Positions 11,273 to 21,726 of a stretch of DNA of 64,000 nt are shown in pieces. The position numbers were made by a program, and so were the translations under genes. The notes beneath the pieces were generated by a model. That model saw only the letters and a list, made by a program, of their open reading frames with translations. It was not told the origin of the DNA and did no database searches. The stretch lies in the NCBI GenBank assembly GCA_003415625.1, contig PYIU01000001.1, positions 1,612,001 through 1,676,000 of the forward strand, written 5' to 3'. This DNA is from Aquanectria penicillioides. Lineage: Eukaryota; Ascomycota; Sordariomycetes; Hypocreales; Nectriaceae. The stretch's first letter is position 1. The number at the start of each line of letters is the position of its first letter.

Positions 11273-12397
11273 CTATTTCTGGACACCTTCGATAATGACC
11301 TTTAGTGTGTTCTCCTGCGCCTGTCGCACCAAGTCAAAGGCCTCCTCGGCCTGCTCAAACTTGAATCGGTGTGTAATGAGCTTGCTGGGCTGAATCCTTC
11401 CGCCGGCAATCAGACGGATAGCTTCAGGATAGCATCCGGTAGAGTAACGGATCGAACCCTTAATGTTCAACGCACGAATGCACGCGGTTGTGATGGGGAA
11501 CACGACGTTCTCCTTGCCCATTCCGGCTTGGACATAGGTGCCTCCCTTCTTAGCAGCAAAGACACCGGCCTGAATGCAGGGCTCAGCGCCAGTGCACTCC
11601 AAAACAACATCGGCACCCTCTCCAAGACCAAACTCCTTCACGATTCTCTCGCCCATGGCTCGAGCAGCCTCCACTGGGTCAGCGTCCTTCTCGGGCTTGG
11701 TCTTGGAGACGTAGACTCCGTCTGCAGCAAAGTCTCGCGCGAACTGAGCGCGCGATTCGGAAATGTCAACACCAATGACCTTGCTCGCGCCGGAGGCCTT
11801 TGCAACTGCCTGGCAAAGGACGCCAATGGGGCCGCAGCCAAAGACTAGCACAGATTGGCCGGCACGCAGGTCTCCGACCTTGACAATCTGAACAGCAACG
11901 GCCACAGGCTCGACCAGCGCACCATCTTCGGCAGTCATCGAGTCTGATATGGGATACACGTAATCAGAAGCAACGGTGTAGTACTTCTGGAGAGTTCCGT
12001 CGTGAGGCGGAGTCGCAGCGAAAACAGTGTCCGCACAGAGGTTGTAAGAGCCAACACGGCAGTAATCACATCGTCTGCAGGGAACACCGGGCTCAATGGC
12101 AACGCGGTCGCCAACTTTGACATTCTTCACCTTGCTACCGACCTCGACAACGACCCCAGCGCTCTCGTGGCCCAGAACAATGGGGCTCTCGAGGATGAAG
12201 TCGCCAATGCGGCCTCGCTGCCAGTAGTGCACGTCGCTGCCGCAAATGCCAGTCTGCTCGATATGGACACGCACATCGTGCTGGTCCTCAAGCGGCTGGA
12301 CTTGACGGTCCTCAAAGGACACGTTCTTGATGGATTGCAGAACAAAGGCGGGGTTCTGGTGATCGTCAGCATCCAGACACGGCATTGGGGTTGTCAT
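11273..12397 (-). CDS. Zinc-dependent polyol dehydrogenase, xylitol/sorbitol dehydrogenase family (MDR)
   Basis: A single exon of 374 residues. Catalytic zinc ligands are visible in [10 protein letters not shown] (Cys52) and GHESAG. The structural zinc site is CRRCDYC...YNLC near residues 108-122, with EPGVPCRRC typical of xylitol dehydrogenases rather than L-arabinitol 4-dehydrogenases (EPNI.C.AC). The Rossmann motif GCGPIG is followed by GVDIS, whose aspartate predicts NAD rather than NADP. It would oxidise a polyol to a 2-ketose in the cytosol. It is diverged enough from canonical xylitol dehydrogenase that sorbitol, galactitol, ribitol or arabinitol are also possible. The gene shares a 350 bp divergent promoter with the kinase at 12748. 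The start at 12397 is preferred because the conserved domain begins about 20 residues later. Confidence 0.93.
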   Translation of the reverse strand: MTTPMPCLDADDHQNPAFVLQSIKNVSFEDRQVQPLEDQHDVRVHIEQTGICGSDVHYWQRGRIGDFILESPIVLGHESAGVVVEVGSKVKNVKVGDRVAIEPGVPCRRCDYCRVGSYNLCADTVFAATPPHDGTLQKYYTVASDYVYPISDSMTAEDGALVEPVAVAVQIVKVGDLRAGQSVLVFGCGPIGVLCQAVAKASGASKVIGVDISESRAQFARDFAADGVYVSKTKPEKDADPVEAARAMGERIVKEFGLGEGADVVLECTGAEPCIQAGVFAAKKGGTYVQAGMGKENVVFPITTACIRALNIKGSIRYSTGCYPEAIRLIAGGRIQPSKLITHRFKFEQAEEAFDLVRQAQENTLKVIIEGVQK

Positions 12398-12747
12398 TGG
12401 AGGTTGGCCCTGGAGAACTTACTACTTCGGTCATGGTGATTGCTTGATTGACTGAGTACCTTGATGGTTGCAGAGAAGAATCTGGGGAAGATGGGATCGA
12501 TGGAAATCTTATCAATTCACAGCGGGATGATTGGGCTGTCTCATAAACGTCTCTGATGTATAAGTTCCCCGTTTGGTCGGATGCAATGGACTGCGGGGAA
12601 CAAAGGGTGAGGGTGACAGATCTCCGAGGGTCTTCGGACGGCACAGGCGATTGCAAATATGGACTCTTATATGGAGATATATGCGAGAAAACCTCTCGTG
12701 AAAGACAAAAATCACCATCAACGACAAACCTGGAGATCTGAAGCGCA
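12398..12747. promoter_or_regulatory. Shared divergent promoter of polyol dehydrogenase and kinase
   Basis: The two start codons face away from each other across 350 bp, so the genes are probably co-regulated. A TATATGGAGATATATG stretch near 12667-12683 is a candidate core element for the kinase. I could not define a specific operator. Confidence 0.5.
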
Positions 12748-13428
12748 ATGGACACCACCTACGAATCTCTCGCCCAGCGCGTGGTCAACGCTTTCGCGCT
12801 TAAACAGGCCGAAGGCAAACCCCGGCTTCTCATTGCCCTGGCCGGACCCCCAGGATCTGGAAAGTCGACAATCGCCGAAAAGGTTGTCCAGCATGTGGCA
12901 TCCATGCCCTCAGGACCGTCCACTGTGGCCGTCTCAGTCGACGGGTTTCACCTCTCGCTCGCTACGCTCCGGTCGCTGCCCAATGCAGCGGAGGCCATCG
13001 CCCGGAGAGGCGCACCCTGGACCTTTGACGGAGCTGCCGCGGCGGCACTTGTGACACAGCTCCGGGATGGCGCCGGCAAGTGCTCCGTCACTGCGCCAAC
13101 CTTTGACCACGCCGTCAAGGACCCGGTTGCCGATGGCCTGACTGTGGGGCCAGAGGTGCAGGTCTGCATCCTGGAAGGGAACTATCTCCTATCCGATGAG
13201 GCACCATGGGATGCCATCGGGGATTCTGTGGACGATCGGTGGCTGGTACGCGTTGATCCATCACTCGCACGATCTCGAGTTGCACGACGACATCTCAAGT
13301 CTGGCATCGAGGATACAATGGAGAAGGCTCTGAGGAGGACAGATGAGAATGACCTAGTTAATGGAGAGTACGTTATGAAGCATAGCCAGGGGCGATACGA
13401 AATGTTGATTGAGAGCATAGAGGAGTAA
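12748..13428 (+). CDS. P-loop small-molecule kinase (uridine kinase/pantothenate kinase-like; YFH7/FrcK group)
   Basis: An intronless gene of 226 residues. Walker A is GPPGSGKST at residues 33-41. SVDGFHL around residue 70 is the substrate-side aspartate motif shared with uridine kinase, phosphoribulokinase and CoaA-type pantothenate kinase, and FDHAVKDP and ILEGNYLL are the other conserved stretches. The C-terminal lid contains R-ARRHLKSG. It would phosphorylate a hydroxyl of a small molecule with ATP. In bacteria a relative (frcK) sits with fructose-import genes, and here it lies amid polyol dehydrogenases, so a ketose or pentulose substrate is a reasonable inference. It is not a FGGY or PfkB sugar kinase. 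A nucleoside or a housekeeping role remains possible. Confidence 0.85.
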   Translation: MDTTYESLAQRVVNAFALKQAEGKPRLLIALAGPPGSGKSTIAEKVVQHVASMPSGPSTVAVSVDGFHLSLATLRSLPNAAEAIARRGAPWTFDGAAAAALVTQLRDGAGKCSVTAPTFDHAVKDPVADGLTVGPEVQVCILEGNYLLSDEAPWDAIGDSVDDRWLVRVDPSLARSRVARRHLKSGIEDTMEKALRRTDENDLVNGEYVMKHSQGRYEMLIESIEE

Positions 13429-14075
13429 ATTAGCGAAGTAATGCTATGGTACTCAATGCGTAGGGCAACTCGGAGGCCAATCATCCCTTGAAAACCGATA
13501 TTATAAAAGTTCGGATTCAGACATGCCAAAGCACCTAAGCCCACAAACGTCTCCAAACTTGTCATTATTGCCTAACATAGATGAAAGCGCCCTAGATCAT
13601 GTCTTCTCGTGTAATCGGTAGTTGGTTCGTTCTGTACGACGTTTCCCCCCTGTTCTAATGACGTTACGGATGTCATGCCCGCCTCGACAAGGTCGACTGT
13701 AGTCCGTCGATGTGAGAGCTATGCAGACTAATTTGCCCTTATCCGCCACGAGCAACCCGGGCAGTGCGTGAGGGCGACAATCACCCTGAGCCGGGGGACT
13801 GGATGGTGCCTTAAATCCGACCTAGTTACCCTCCAGGGCTACCCCGTCCGAACGGTCCCCACTCTCTGGTTTACCCCGGATTATACGGACGTTGTTCCCC
13901 GTGGTGTATCAGATGGGGCATGGCGTTGGCATTATTTGAAGGGTGCTTGACTCTCTGGCTCTTGGAGAGAAGAACAAACCAGTCAGTTTTCCATTTGTCC
14001 TAGGGTCTTACCAACACTACTTCCATATATCCAATAGCTCCTATTCACAAGTTTGTTGCCTTGTCCTCTTTCATA
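13429..14075. promoter_or_regulatory. Upstream region of the second SDR with two CRE1-type motifs
   Basis: No coding feature seen. CCGGGG at 13791-13796 and its reverse complement CCCCGG at 13874-13879 fit the carbon-catabolite-repressor consensus SYGGRG, 200-290 bp before the start codon. Paired sites like these are typical of CreA/CRE1-controlled genes, but function is inferred from motif only. Confidence 0.45.
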
Positions 14076-14967
14076 ATGTCAGCTACAAACGGAGCCAACG
14101 GACGCCAGTCCATCCGCAAGCCCAATCCTCCCATTGAGGACAGCCTCTTCAAGTCGTTCAGGTTGGATGACCGCACTGTAATCATTACTGGTGGATGTGG
14201 AGGCATTGGCTACGAGATTGCTCGCGGTCTCGCAGAGGCTGGCGCCAACGTAAGGCACTCTTCCAAATCAATACGTGCCACGGAGCTGTACTAACCTATC
14301 ATGACAGCTTGCTTTGTGGTACCACAGCTCATCGACTCACCAAAAGATCCAAAACAAGATCACTGAGGACTTTGGAGTCAAGGTGAAAGCCTACAAGGTG
14401 GATATCCGCAAGTATGAGAACGTCGAGGCCACTGTAGCCCAGGTCGTCGAGGACTTTGGCCGACTGGACGTTATGATCGCCAATGCAGGCATCCCCACCA
14501 AGGCAGGAGGTCTGGATGACCGCGTGGAAGACTGGGATAATGTCCGAGCCACCGACTTTGACGGAGCCTACTACTGCATGCGCGCTGCTGGCCTCATCTT
14601 CCGAGAGCAGAAGCACGGCGTTGGTATCATCACTGCAAGCATGAGCGGCCACGCCGCCAACGTGCCCCAGGAGCAGAGCTGTTACAATGCCTGCAAGGCT
14701 GGATGCATTCACCTAGCCAAGAGCCTGGCGGTTGAGTGGGCCAAATGGGGTGGACGCATCAACTCTGTCAGCCCTGGCTACATCGACACGGCCATTTCCG
14801 GAGATTGCCCATTCGAGATGAAGGAGGAGTGGTTTAGCCTGACGCCTTTGAGGAGAGATGCGGATCCCAGGGAGCTCAGGGGTATCTATCTGTACCTTGC
14901 CAGCGACGCAAGCTCGTACACGACTGGCGCAGACTTCATCGTCGATGGTGGATACACTGCTCGGTAA
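14076..14967 (+). CDS. Second short-chain dehydrogenase/reductase, polyol/ketose reductase type
   Basis: Two exons (14076-14249, 14308-14967) give 277 residues. The intron (58 bp) contains a perfect TACTAAC branch site. Motifs are TGGCGGIG in the cofactor site, NAG in IANAG, ITASMSG with the catalytic serine, YNACK, and the C-terminal IVDGGYTAR. It belongs to the same Sou1/L-xylulose reductase-like group as the SDR at 9641 but is a diverged paralog. A TTG codon at 14061 extends the frame upstream; the ATG at 14076 is the fungal start. Two reductases and one dehydrogenase in one cluster suggest a cycle through a polyol intermediate. Confidence 0.92.
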
Positions 14968-16226
14968 AGGGGATTTTCAGGCGTTAATGAATAAAACAAT
15001 AGATGTTTAAACAGTGCATGATCCATGATATTCCTCATTTTCTTCTGGTATGTGTCTGATCGATGACGTATGGTGGATTGGCCCAACTCCTGCTTGAACC
15101 CACTTCCTGTCTGTCTGGACACGATACCTGGAGCGCGAATAATTAGCGGCTGTTCACTCCTCCAAGTGATGGCTACAAAGAGATCAAGCACAATTACGCT
15201 CCAACTTCTCAAACAGGTCAGCTCATGCATCACAACATGTCTCGCCTAGACCTTCTAGAGTTGCAAACAGAATGATAAAAAGCGCTCGCTCTCCTTCTTC
15301 TCACAATGAAAAAAAAAAACACAACAATGACGGCTCAATGCGCAAATGCTTACTACGTACGAACTACAGGGATCCTTCAGGCATCCCTCCCCGGTGCTGG
15401 ACCTGATGCACAATCACACCACAGCGCAGCACAGGACATGGAGGCGAACGTAAAGGCAGCGCATTGCAAGGATGAGCCGTTACCGCAGGAGCGGATGTTG
15501 GCTGCATCAACACATTAAGCAAGTCCAGAACTGCAGCGCGCACGCATGATGGCTGCCAGGAAGCCCAACAAGCCTTGTCTCGGCGGATGCCGGCGTCGGA
15601 GATGCTGGACGACGCAGATACCGGGATGCTCGCCCATGGCCCTGCTCCTCTGAGCTGCGATGAGCTGCTCTGAACTGGGCTGTGTGAGACCGCCGGTGGG
15701 TCGAATGGAGCCGTGAAACAGGTTACCAGCTGCTCTTTCGCCGCGACTCGCTGTCACTCACTGCTACTCTCCAGACAGACAGACAGACAGACGGAAAGAC
15801 AGACAGACCCGCCTTGCGCAGTCCATCTTGAGTCATGGCGTCGCGCTTCCTCCAGTGAGCGGCTCGGGCGACTGTCGCCCTCACTCGGACGCCCCACTCC
15901 GTATGGCCGCTCTGGCGGAGAGACGCTTCCAGCTTGCTCCATGTTCCCCGCGAAATCCCCACAGCCAGTAGCGTCGTTCTCCAGGTTCTGGCATGCAGAC
16001 GATCCGGGGGGAGGCAGACGTTCATGTCGTGTGGCAGCCATCTCCAACGTTCGCAGCGCCTGTGCCGGTGAGCTGACGTGTTGGTGTACCGGTATTCTAT
16101 GACATCCCGTACATGTTTGTATAAAAGGCGTCTGTGTTCCACCTTGATGCAGGTCTCAGCCCCAAGCCAGTCCCAAAATTCAGCTTTATCCCCCCTATCT
16201 TCAGGATCACTTGTCTTGACACTGCC
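14968..16226. other. Intergenic region upstream of the sugar transporter
   Basis: 1.26 kb without a supportable gene. It carries a GACA microsatellite at about 15774-15810, candidate CRE1 motifs GCGGAG (15915-15920), CCCCGC (15946-15951) and CCGGGG (16004-16009), and a TATAAAAG box at 16120-16127, about 100 bp before the start codon. Confidence 0.5.
15774..15810. repeat. (GACA)n microsatellite
   Basis: A tetranucleotide run of GACA units interrupted once by GACGGAAA, within the promoter region of the sugar transporter gene. Length variation between strains is likely. Confidence 0.9.
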
Positions 16227-17838
16227 ATGGCGTCACAGGTGGAAAAAGACGCAAAGATTGTTGGTGCCGCTTTGGCGGAAGTCCTCCCTAAGACGAACAA
16301 GTACTGGTTTCAGCAGCCGCATCTCGTGAGGCTGAACCTTCTTCTCTTGATCCCACTGCTGTCTAGTTCTGTGTCCGGTTATGATGGTAAGTGAGCAAGG
16401 AGACCCTCTAGGGAAGATAAATTAACCATGCGATGCAGGCTCTCTTATGAATGGCGTCCAATCGCTCCATCAATGGCGAGAATACTTTGGCCATCCAGCA
16501 GGCTCAATGCTAGGCCTCGTCAACGCCGCTCAATCCATTGGATCCGTACTCGCTCTCCCCTTTGTCGGTACCCTCTCCGACAAGTTTGGTCGAAAGCCAA
16601 TCCTTTTGGCTGGGATAGTCCTCATCGCCATTGCTTCCATCATCCAAGCTGCTTCCGTCAACTACGCCATGTTTGTCGTCTCTCGAATCATTGTTGGCTT
16701 TGGTGGAATGTTCGTTGTGCAACCGAGTCCAATGCTGATCGCTGAGCTGGCCTACCCGACCCACCGTGGCAAATACACTTCGGCCTTCTGGACATTCTAC
16801 TATCTGGGAGCTATCTTGGCCTCTTGGACAACCTTTGGAACCCAAAAGTACGAAGATGTCGTTTCGTGGAGGGTTCCTTCCGCCCTCCAGGCATTGTTCC
16901 CGGTGATCCAGTTAATCTTTTGCGCATGGCTCCCTGAGTCTCCTCGATGGCTCGTCGCTCAAGACCGTGCCCCAGAGGCCGCCGCAATCCTCGCAAAGTA
17001 TCACGACCCCGAGACGGAAAACAGCCCCCTCGTCAGCCGCGAGCTAGCTGAGATCATCGAGACTATTCAACACGAGAAAACAGCCAAGAGCACTGGATGG
17101 TCAGCTCTTGTCAGCACTCCCGGAAACCGCAAGCGAACTCTCATTGCAGTCTGCACCGGTGCATTCGCCCAATGGAACGGAATCGGTGTTGTCTCTTACT
17201 ACCTCACTCTTGTCCTGGACACGGTTGGAATTACCGACACCTTTGACCAGACACTCATCAACGGACTGCTTCAGATCTTCAACTTTGCTGCGGCACTCAG
17301 CGCTGCCTTCCTTGTCGACCGCCTGGGCCGCAGAACTCTCTTCCTATGGTCCAGCGTGGGTATGCTCGTCAGCTACATCGTTTGGACGGCGTGCTCTGCT
17401 GTGAACTCGGACACTGGCAACAAGTCGGCTGGAATTGTTGTGGTAGTCTGTCTCTTCGTCTTCTATTTCCACTACGATATCGCCTGGACACCGCTGCTGT
17501 TTGGATACCCCACTGAAATCTTCCCATACTCGCTTCGATCCAAGGGTATCGCTGTTGAGTTGTTTGCCATCTACGGATCCCTCATCATTGCGGCATTTAC
17601 CAACCCAATTGGCCTCGACAACATCGGATGGAAGTACTACATTGTGTTCTGTGTGCTGCTAGTAATCTTCCTTGTGGTTACTTACTTCCTGTTCCCTGAG
17701 ACCAAGGGCTACAGCCTGGAAGAGATCGCTAGAATCTTCGACGGAGACGACGCGCTCGACGAGGGCAGAGTTCGAGATGCCAGCGCGAAGAAGGTTAAGG
17801 AGTTGAATGACTCCGCAAGCCACTGCGAGCAAGTTTAA
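16227..17838 (+). CDS. MFS sugar transporter, SP family (hexose/pentose/disaccharide type)
   Basis: Two exons (16227-16386, 16439-17838) give 519 residues. Family signatures appear in order: SGYDGSLMNGVQ at the end of TM1, GTLSDKFGRKP in the TM2-3 loop, PESPRWLV in the central loop, a second D-R-GRR element (VDRLGRRT), PTEIFPYSLRSKG, and PETKGYSLEEI after TM12. There are 12 predicted membrane segments. It would import a sugar by proton symport through the plasma membrane. The candidate CRE1 motifs and TATA box upstream fit a glucose-repressed catabolic gene. The paralog at 45867 has the same predicted length. The substrate is unknown; lactose permease-like and pentose carriers share these motifs. 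Confidence 0.94.
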
Positions 17839-18383
17839 TATGCGGGGATGTGGATTGGTGTTGGTGGTGTAATTTCTTTCTTTGGGTTGTGTTTAATTGA
17901 TGGTGAAGCGGCTGTATTTACCAGGACTGAGGTGAATATTATTTGATACTACCCCTACGTCGCCTTGCGGGGATGATGCCCAACGTTACAGCTCGGGCCT
18001 CACAATCTCCTCAGAATAATCATCAATGCTAAGTTTGCTCAGGCCAAATATGAATAAAGACGGTGTTACAAAGCCTCAGCGTCGGTTCAGTCACCGCCAT
18101 ATCCTCGTCGGCTTCAGTGGCCGCAGCGTAGCGTGACGTTCTAAATCTCCTCACTCCGCATGATGCGATGCGGGGACCTGGGCCACAGTCAGCGCTCCAA
18201 TCAATGAGTCATGCCATTCCCCAGCCAAAATGTGCCCAAGTGGGCGTTAGTGTCGGTCCCCACAACTTGGCCCACGCAGAGCTCCTGGATGAGGAGCCCT
18301 AAATCTCTCCTCAGAGCCGATATCGTCGAGCCGATAAACGTAGACAAGATTCAAACCGCCCTGTCTGGGCCGAGACACTCATC
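17839..18383. other. Intergenic region before the Zn2Cys6 regulator
   Basis: 545 bp between two same-strand genes. It holds the 3' flank of the transporter and the promoter of the regulator. I see no other feature. Confidence 0.4.
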
Positions 18384-20879
18384 ATGGAACCCCTTCCGGT
18401 GGATCCTCCTCCCACGTCCAACCCGACCCGTCCCAGCTCGTCGACCTTGTGCGTCGTCATGAACGCTGAGCCCCCTCAGGACCCCAGTTTCATAGGCTCA
18501 TCAGATCAAGCCTGTAAGGAGTGTCGTCGGAGAAAGGCTCGCTGCAATCGAGCCCTTCCCACGTGCGATCTATGCATAAGGTATCGGAGACATTGTCTTT
18601 ATGAGAAGCACTCGCGCACGCCATTAACGCGCAAGTACGTGTGGCCCCGCTCTTGTACTGTGTCTGGAGGCTGCAAACTGACCGAGCAAGACATCTGACC
18701 GAAGTGGAGGCCCGCCTTGAGCGAGCAGAGGCTCTGGTCAAACATATGCGTACTTTGATACCGTCTCACCTTGGATCTGTTGAAAAACCAAACTCGCCAG
18801 CCCCTACAACGACTGTCCCTCATCCTCAACAACAACCAAATCACACCTTTGACTTCTCCACCACACCTCAACCTGGACAATCCCAGGTCACTAACAATGC
18901 AGACATGGCTCCTTCAGTGCCAGGTACTATTGCTTCAGCTCAACTAGCAACTGTCGTTTCCAATTCGTCATCTGACAGAACACAAGGGCCCAGCCCGCCG
19001 AACGTCGATCACCAAAGGATGTTGGAAGGCCCACCAGTTGACGACTTTGAGTGGTGTGAGAGAACGCCTACTCAAGTTCATGGTCTATCTCCAGATGCCG
19101 TCGCTGAGACAGCCGAAGAAGACAGTCCAATCTCGGATGGCATGGCATCCTTGACCGTTAACGAGGGAGAATCGGGTTATCTTGGAGTTGCGTCAGGCGC
19201 CGCTCTGCTGAGACTCCTCGAACCCAAGTCTCGTCGTCGTCTATCCAAGTCACAACATACATCAACCATGTACCCCGTGATACCGCAACCTAATCCCAAC
19301 CGCCATATTGCCGAGTCTATGATCGACTCATACTTTCGTTTATATCACGTCAGTTATCCAATTATCCATGAGCCAACCTTCCGGGCGCAGTATAGTGAGG
19401 TCATCCCACGACCTAACGGAACATGCTGGACAGTCCTAGCATATGTCGTCGCAGCTATTGGCGTCTGGGCATCCTCCACTTCTTCAGCTGAAACTCTAGA
19501 TATGGCCCTTTTTCAACAAGCAAGCTCAATACTCAGCTTTGATTTCCTCGAGGTCGGCAATTTACCACTGGTGCAAGCCTTGACCCTGGCATCAAACTAT
19601 CAACAAAAACGGGACAAACCAAACTCCGGATACAATTACCTTGGACTGGCAGTCAGAATGGCAATGGGTTTGGGTCTTCACAAGGAGTTCCAAGGTTGGA
19701 ACATATCACCACTTAATATGGAGATTCGCCGACGTGTATGGTGGTCCTTATGTGTGTTTGATGTTGGAGCAACAGTCACATTTAGTCGCCCAGATGTTTG
19801 GCCATATAAAGGAGTCGAGGTATCATTTCCTCTGAACGTCAATGACAAGGTGCGACTCCCAAGACCGGGCCCCATGGAACTTTAACTAACCGATGACTAG
19901 GACCTAACTGCTGCTTCAACATCTTACCCCGCTGAGAGTAACCAAATTACTCCTTACACTGCCGTTACAACCCAAGCCCGGTTTCATATTGCGACACACG
20001 AATCTTATGACCGAATCATCTCAAAACCCTTCCCACCTGCGGCCGAACTCCTCCGTATGGATTCTGATCTTATTGAAACCTGGCAAGCCGAAATTCCGGC
20101 ATACTTTCGAGAACAAACGATCGTTCCACCTCGATATGCGTTTTGCCAAGCTGTCATGTCATGGAGACTACGCAATTTGAGAATTATTCTTTATCGTCCC
20201 TTTGTAATTCGAAGGGCTGTCAGACGCCGCGCAGATGCTGACCAAGAAAGTGCAACTGCATATGACCGCTGTCTGGCGGCTGCGAAATCATCTATTCACA
20301 TGATTTCCGCATATTGGGAGCACCATGAACATAACCGCCTTGCGGCCTGGTACAGCTTGTAAGTGTTGCCCGAAACCTTCTAATATGAACTGGAGAACTA
20401 AATCGGCTTTCAGGTACTTTCTCTTCCAGGCGGCATTAATTCCATGTATTTGTCTCCGGAACCAACCTTCTGCGCCTGAAGCATCAGACTGGCGAGCACA
20501 GATTACTACTACTTTGAACACAATCCTCTCGCTCTCACCGGCAAATGCTAGTTCAACTCGATGCTATCAGGTGATATCTGACCTCTGTGGCCGATACCTT
20601 GACAACGACCAGGTCGAACAAATTGTTCCTGTGAGTTCGACCAACGAAATTCTTTCTAGTGGGAATGAGGGAGGGTCTGAACAGCCAGTGGGATTGGAGC
20701 AATGGACATCTGAGCCAGTAGAGGAAAGCCCACAAACTCAGATAAACAATGTCTTTAGCATGATGTGGCCAAATGCACCACCGTTGGAAGTAGCGGACGT
20801 GGTTATGGGTGATGATGCAGGATGGATGGACTTTTTACGTGTAGAGGGAAACGATGTTTGGGAAGCACCAGATCCTTAG
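18384..20879 (+). CDS. Zn2Cys6 transcription factor of the polyol/sugar cluster
   Basis: Four exons (18384-18634, 18691-19849, 19901-20358, 20414-20879) give 777 residues. The zinc cluster has Cys44, 47, 54, 61, 64 and 71 (C-X2-C-X6-C-X6-C-X2-C-X6-C). A short coiled coil (LTEVEARLERAEALV) follows, then a low-complexity linker. The fungal_trans middle homology region starts near residue 310 (DSYFRLYHVSYPIIHEP) and includes GLAVRMAMGLGLHK and RRRVWWSLCVFD. The acidic C-terminus may activate. Nuclear, dimeric DNA binding to CGG-containing sites is expected from the family. An in-frame ATG at 18459 is an alternative start that keeps the zinc cluster. Its position closing the cluster suggests it is the pathway regulator. 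Confidence 0.92.
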
Positions 20880-21074
20880 CATAAGCACAGTTGCAAAATC
20901 CCAGGAAATATTGACCTTTCTCTGGGCCATATGTGTATAGTATTGATCGTAGCCTAGTCCGGTCCGACAGCCACCAGGCTGCCCTGATTCCGGTAAATGT
21001 TTCCGAACTTCGTTCATAATGTCATTCAAATGTGTTAGAAGTAAAAGTATTTAGCTCCACCAAATTCTGTCCAT

Positions 21075-21726
21075 TTAATCGAGGTATGGAAGCTCTCCAT
21101 TCTTCTGAGCCTCCTCAACCATCTTGTTGTAGATAGCAAGCTTCTCTTCGTAAATCTTGACAAGGTCCTCTTCTCTCTTGCCAGGAGTAGCATCGCTGCC
21201 ACCGAAAGCTCTGACTGCGGCATAGTAAACATCGGCCAGGGCCCTGCAGATGGCTGCAGTGCTGGTGGATGAACATTGATAGTAAAGGCTATACGAGGAG
21301 CATTTGTCAGTTATTTGATTGGTGCAAATTTAATATGGACAAGGTAAAATGAAGTCAAATTAAAGAGAAATAGCTTTAATGCACATACTCAGTCTTGAAG
21401 TTGTTATCGATCTTAAGCTTAGCGCTCTCAGTAAATCGGGACTGAGTCCGGTAGTTCTGATAACCGAAATCGTGTCGGTAACAGGCCGGGGTAAAAGGGT
21501 ATCCAAATGGGTTGTCAGGGGAGTCAGTGCAGCCATCTGAGGACCAGTCCAGAGTAGACGGGTCCTTGTTATTGCGGCGAGTGATGAACGCAGGCAAGGT
21601 GATGCTGAAGAGGAGCTCGTCGGTGGTCTCCGCAGCAGTGGCACGGCCTTCAAGGGTATCAATCCTTCGGGTAGGGGAGCTCAACACTCCTGGGAGGAGC
21701 ACGAGGAAAGCTGAGGCGAACTTCAT
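21075..21726 (-). CDS. Secreted fungal phospholipase A2 (PLA2 superfamily, group XIV-like)
   Basis: Two minus-strand exons (21726-21389, 21288-21075; 100 bp intron) give 183 residues. A signal peptide (MKFASAFLVLLPGVLSSP) is followed by a probable propeptide. The catalytic pair sits in CYRHDFGYQNY (His85, Asp86), and the upstream DGCTDSP fits the fungal and bacterial PLA2 fold. The second exon supplies the remaining cysteines and helices (YYQCSS, AICRALADVYY). The enzyme would hydrolyse the sn-2 ester of phospholipids outside the cell or at membranes with Ca2+. Exon 1 alone would end 4 codons into the intron; splicing extends the protein by 71 residues. Confidence 0.88.

Noticed and set aside
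14061..14075. Upstream TTG start for the second SDR (similar TTG extensions at 24459, 33726 and 37215)
   Set aside because: Fungal nuclear genes start at ATG, and a suitable ATG follows within a few codons in each case.
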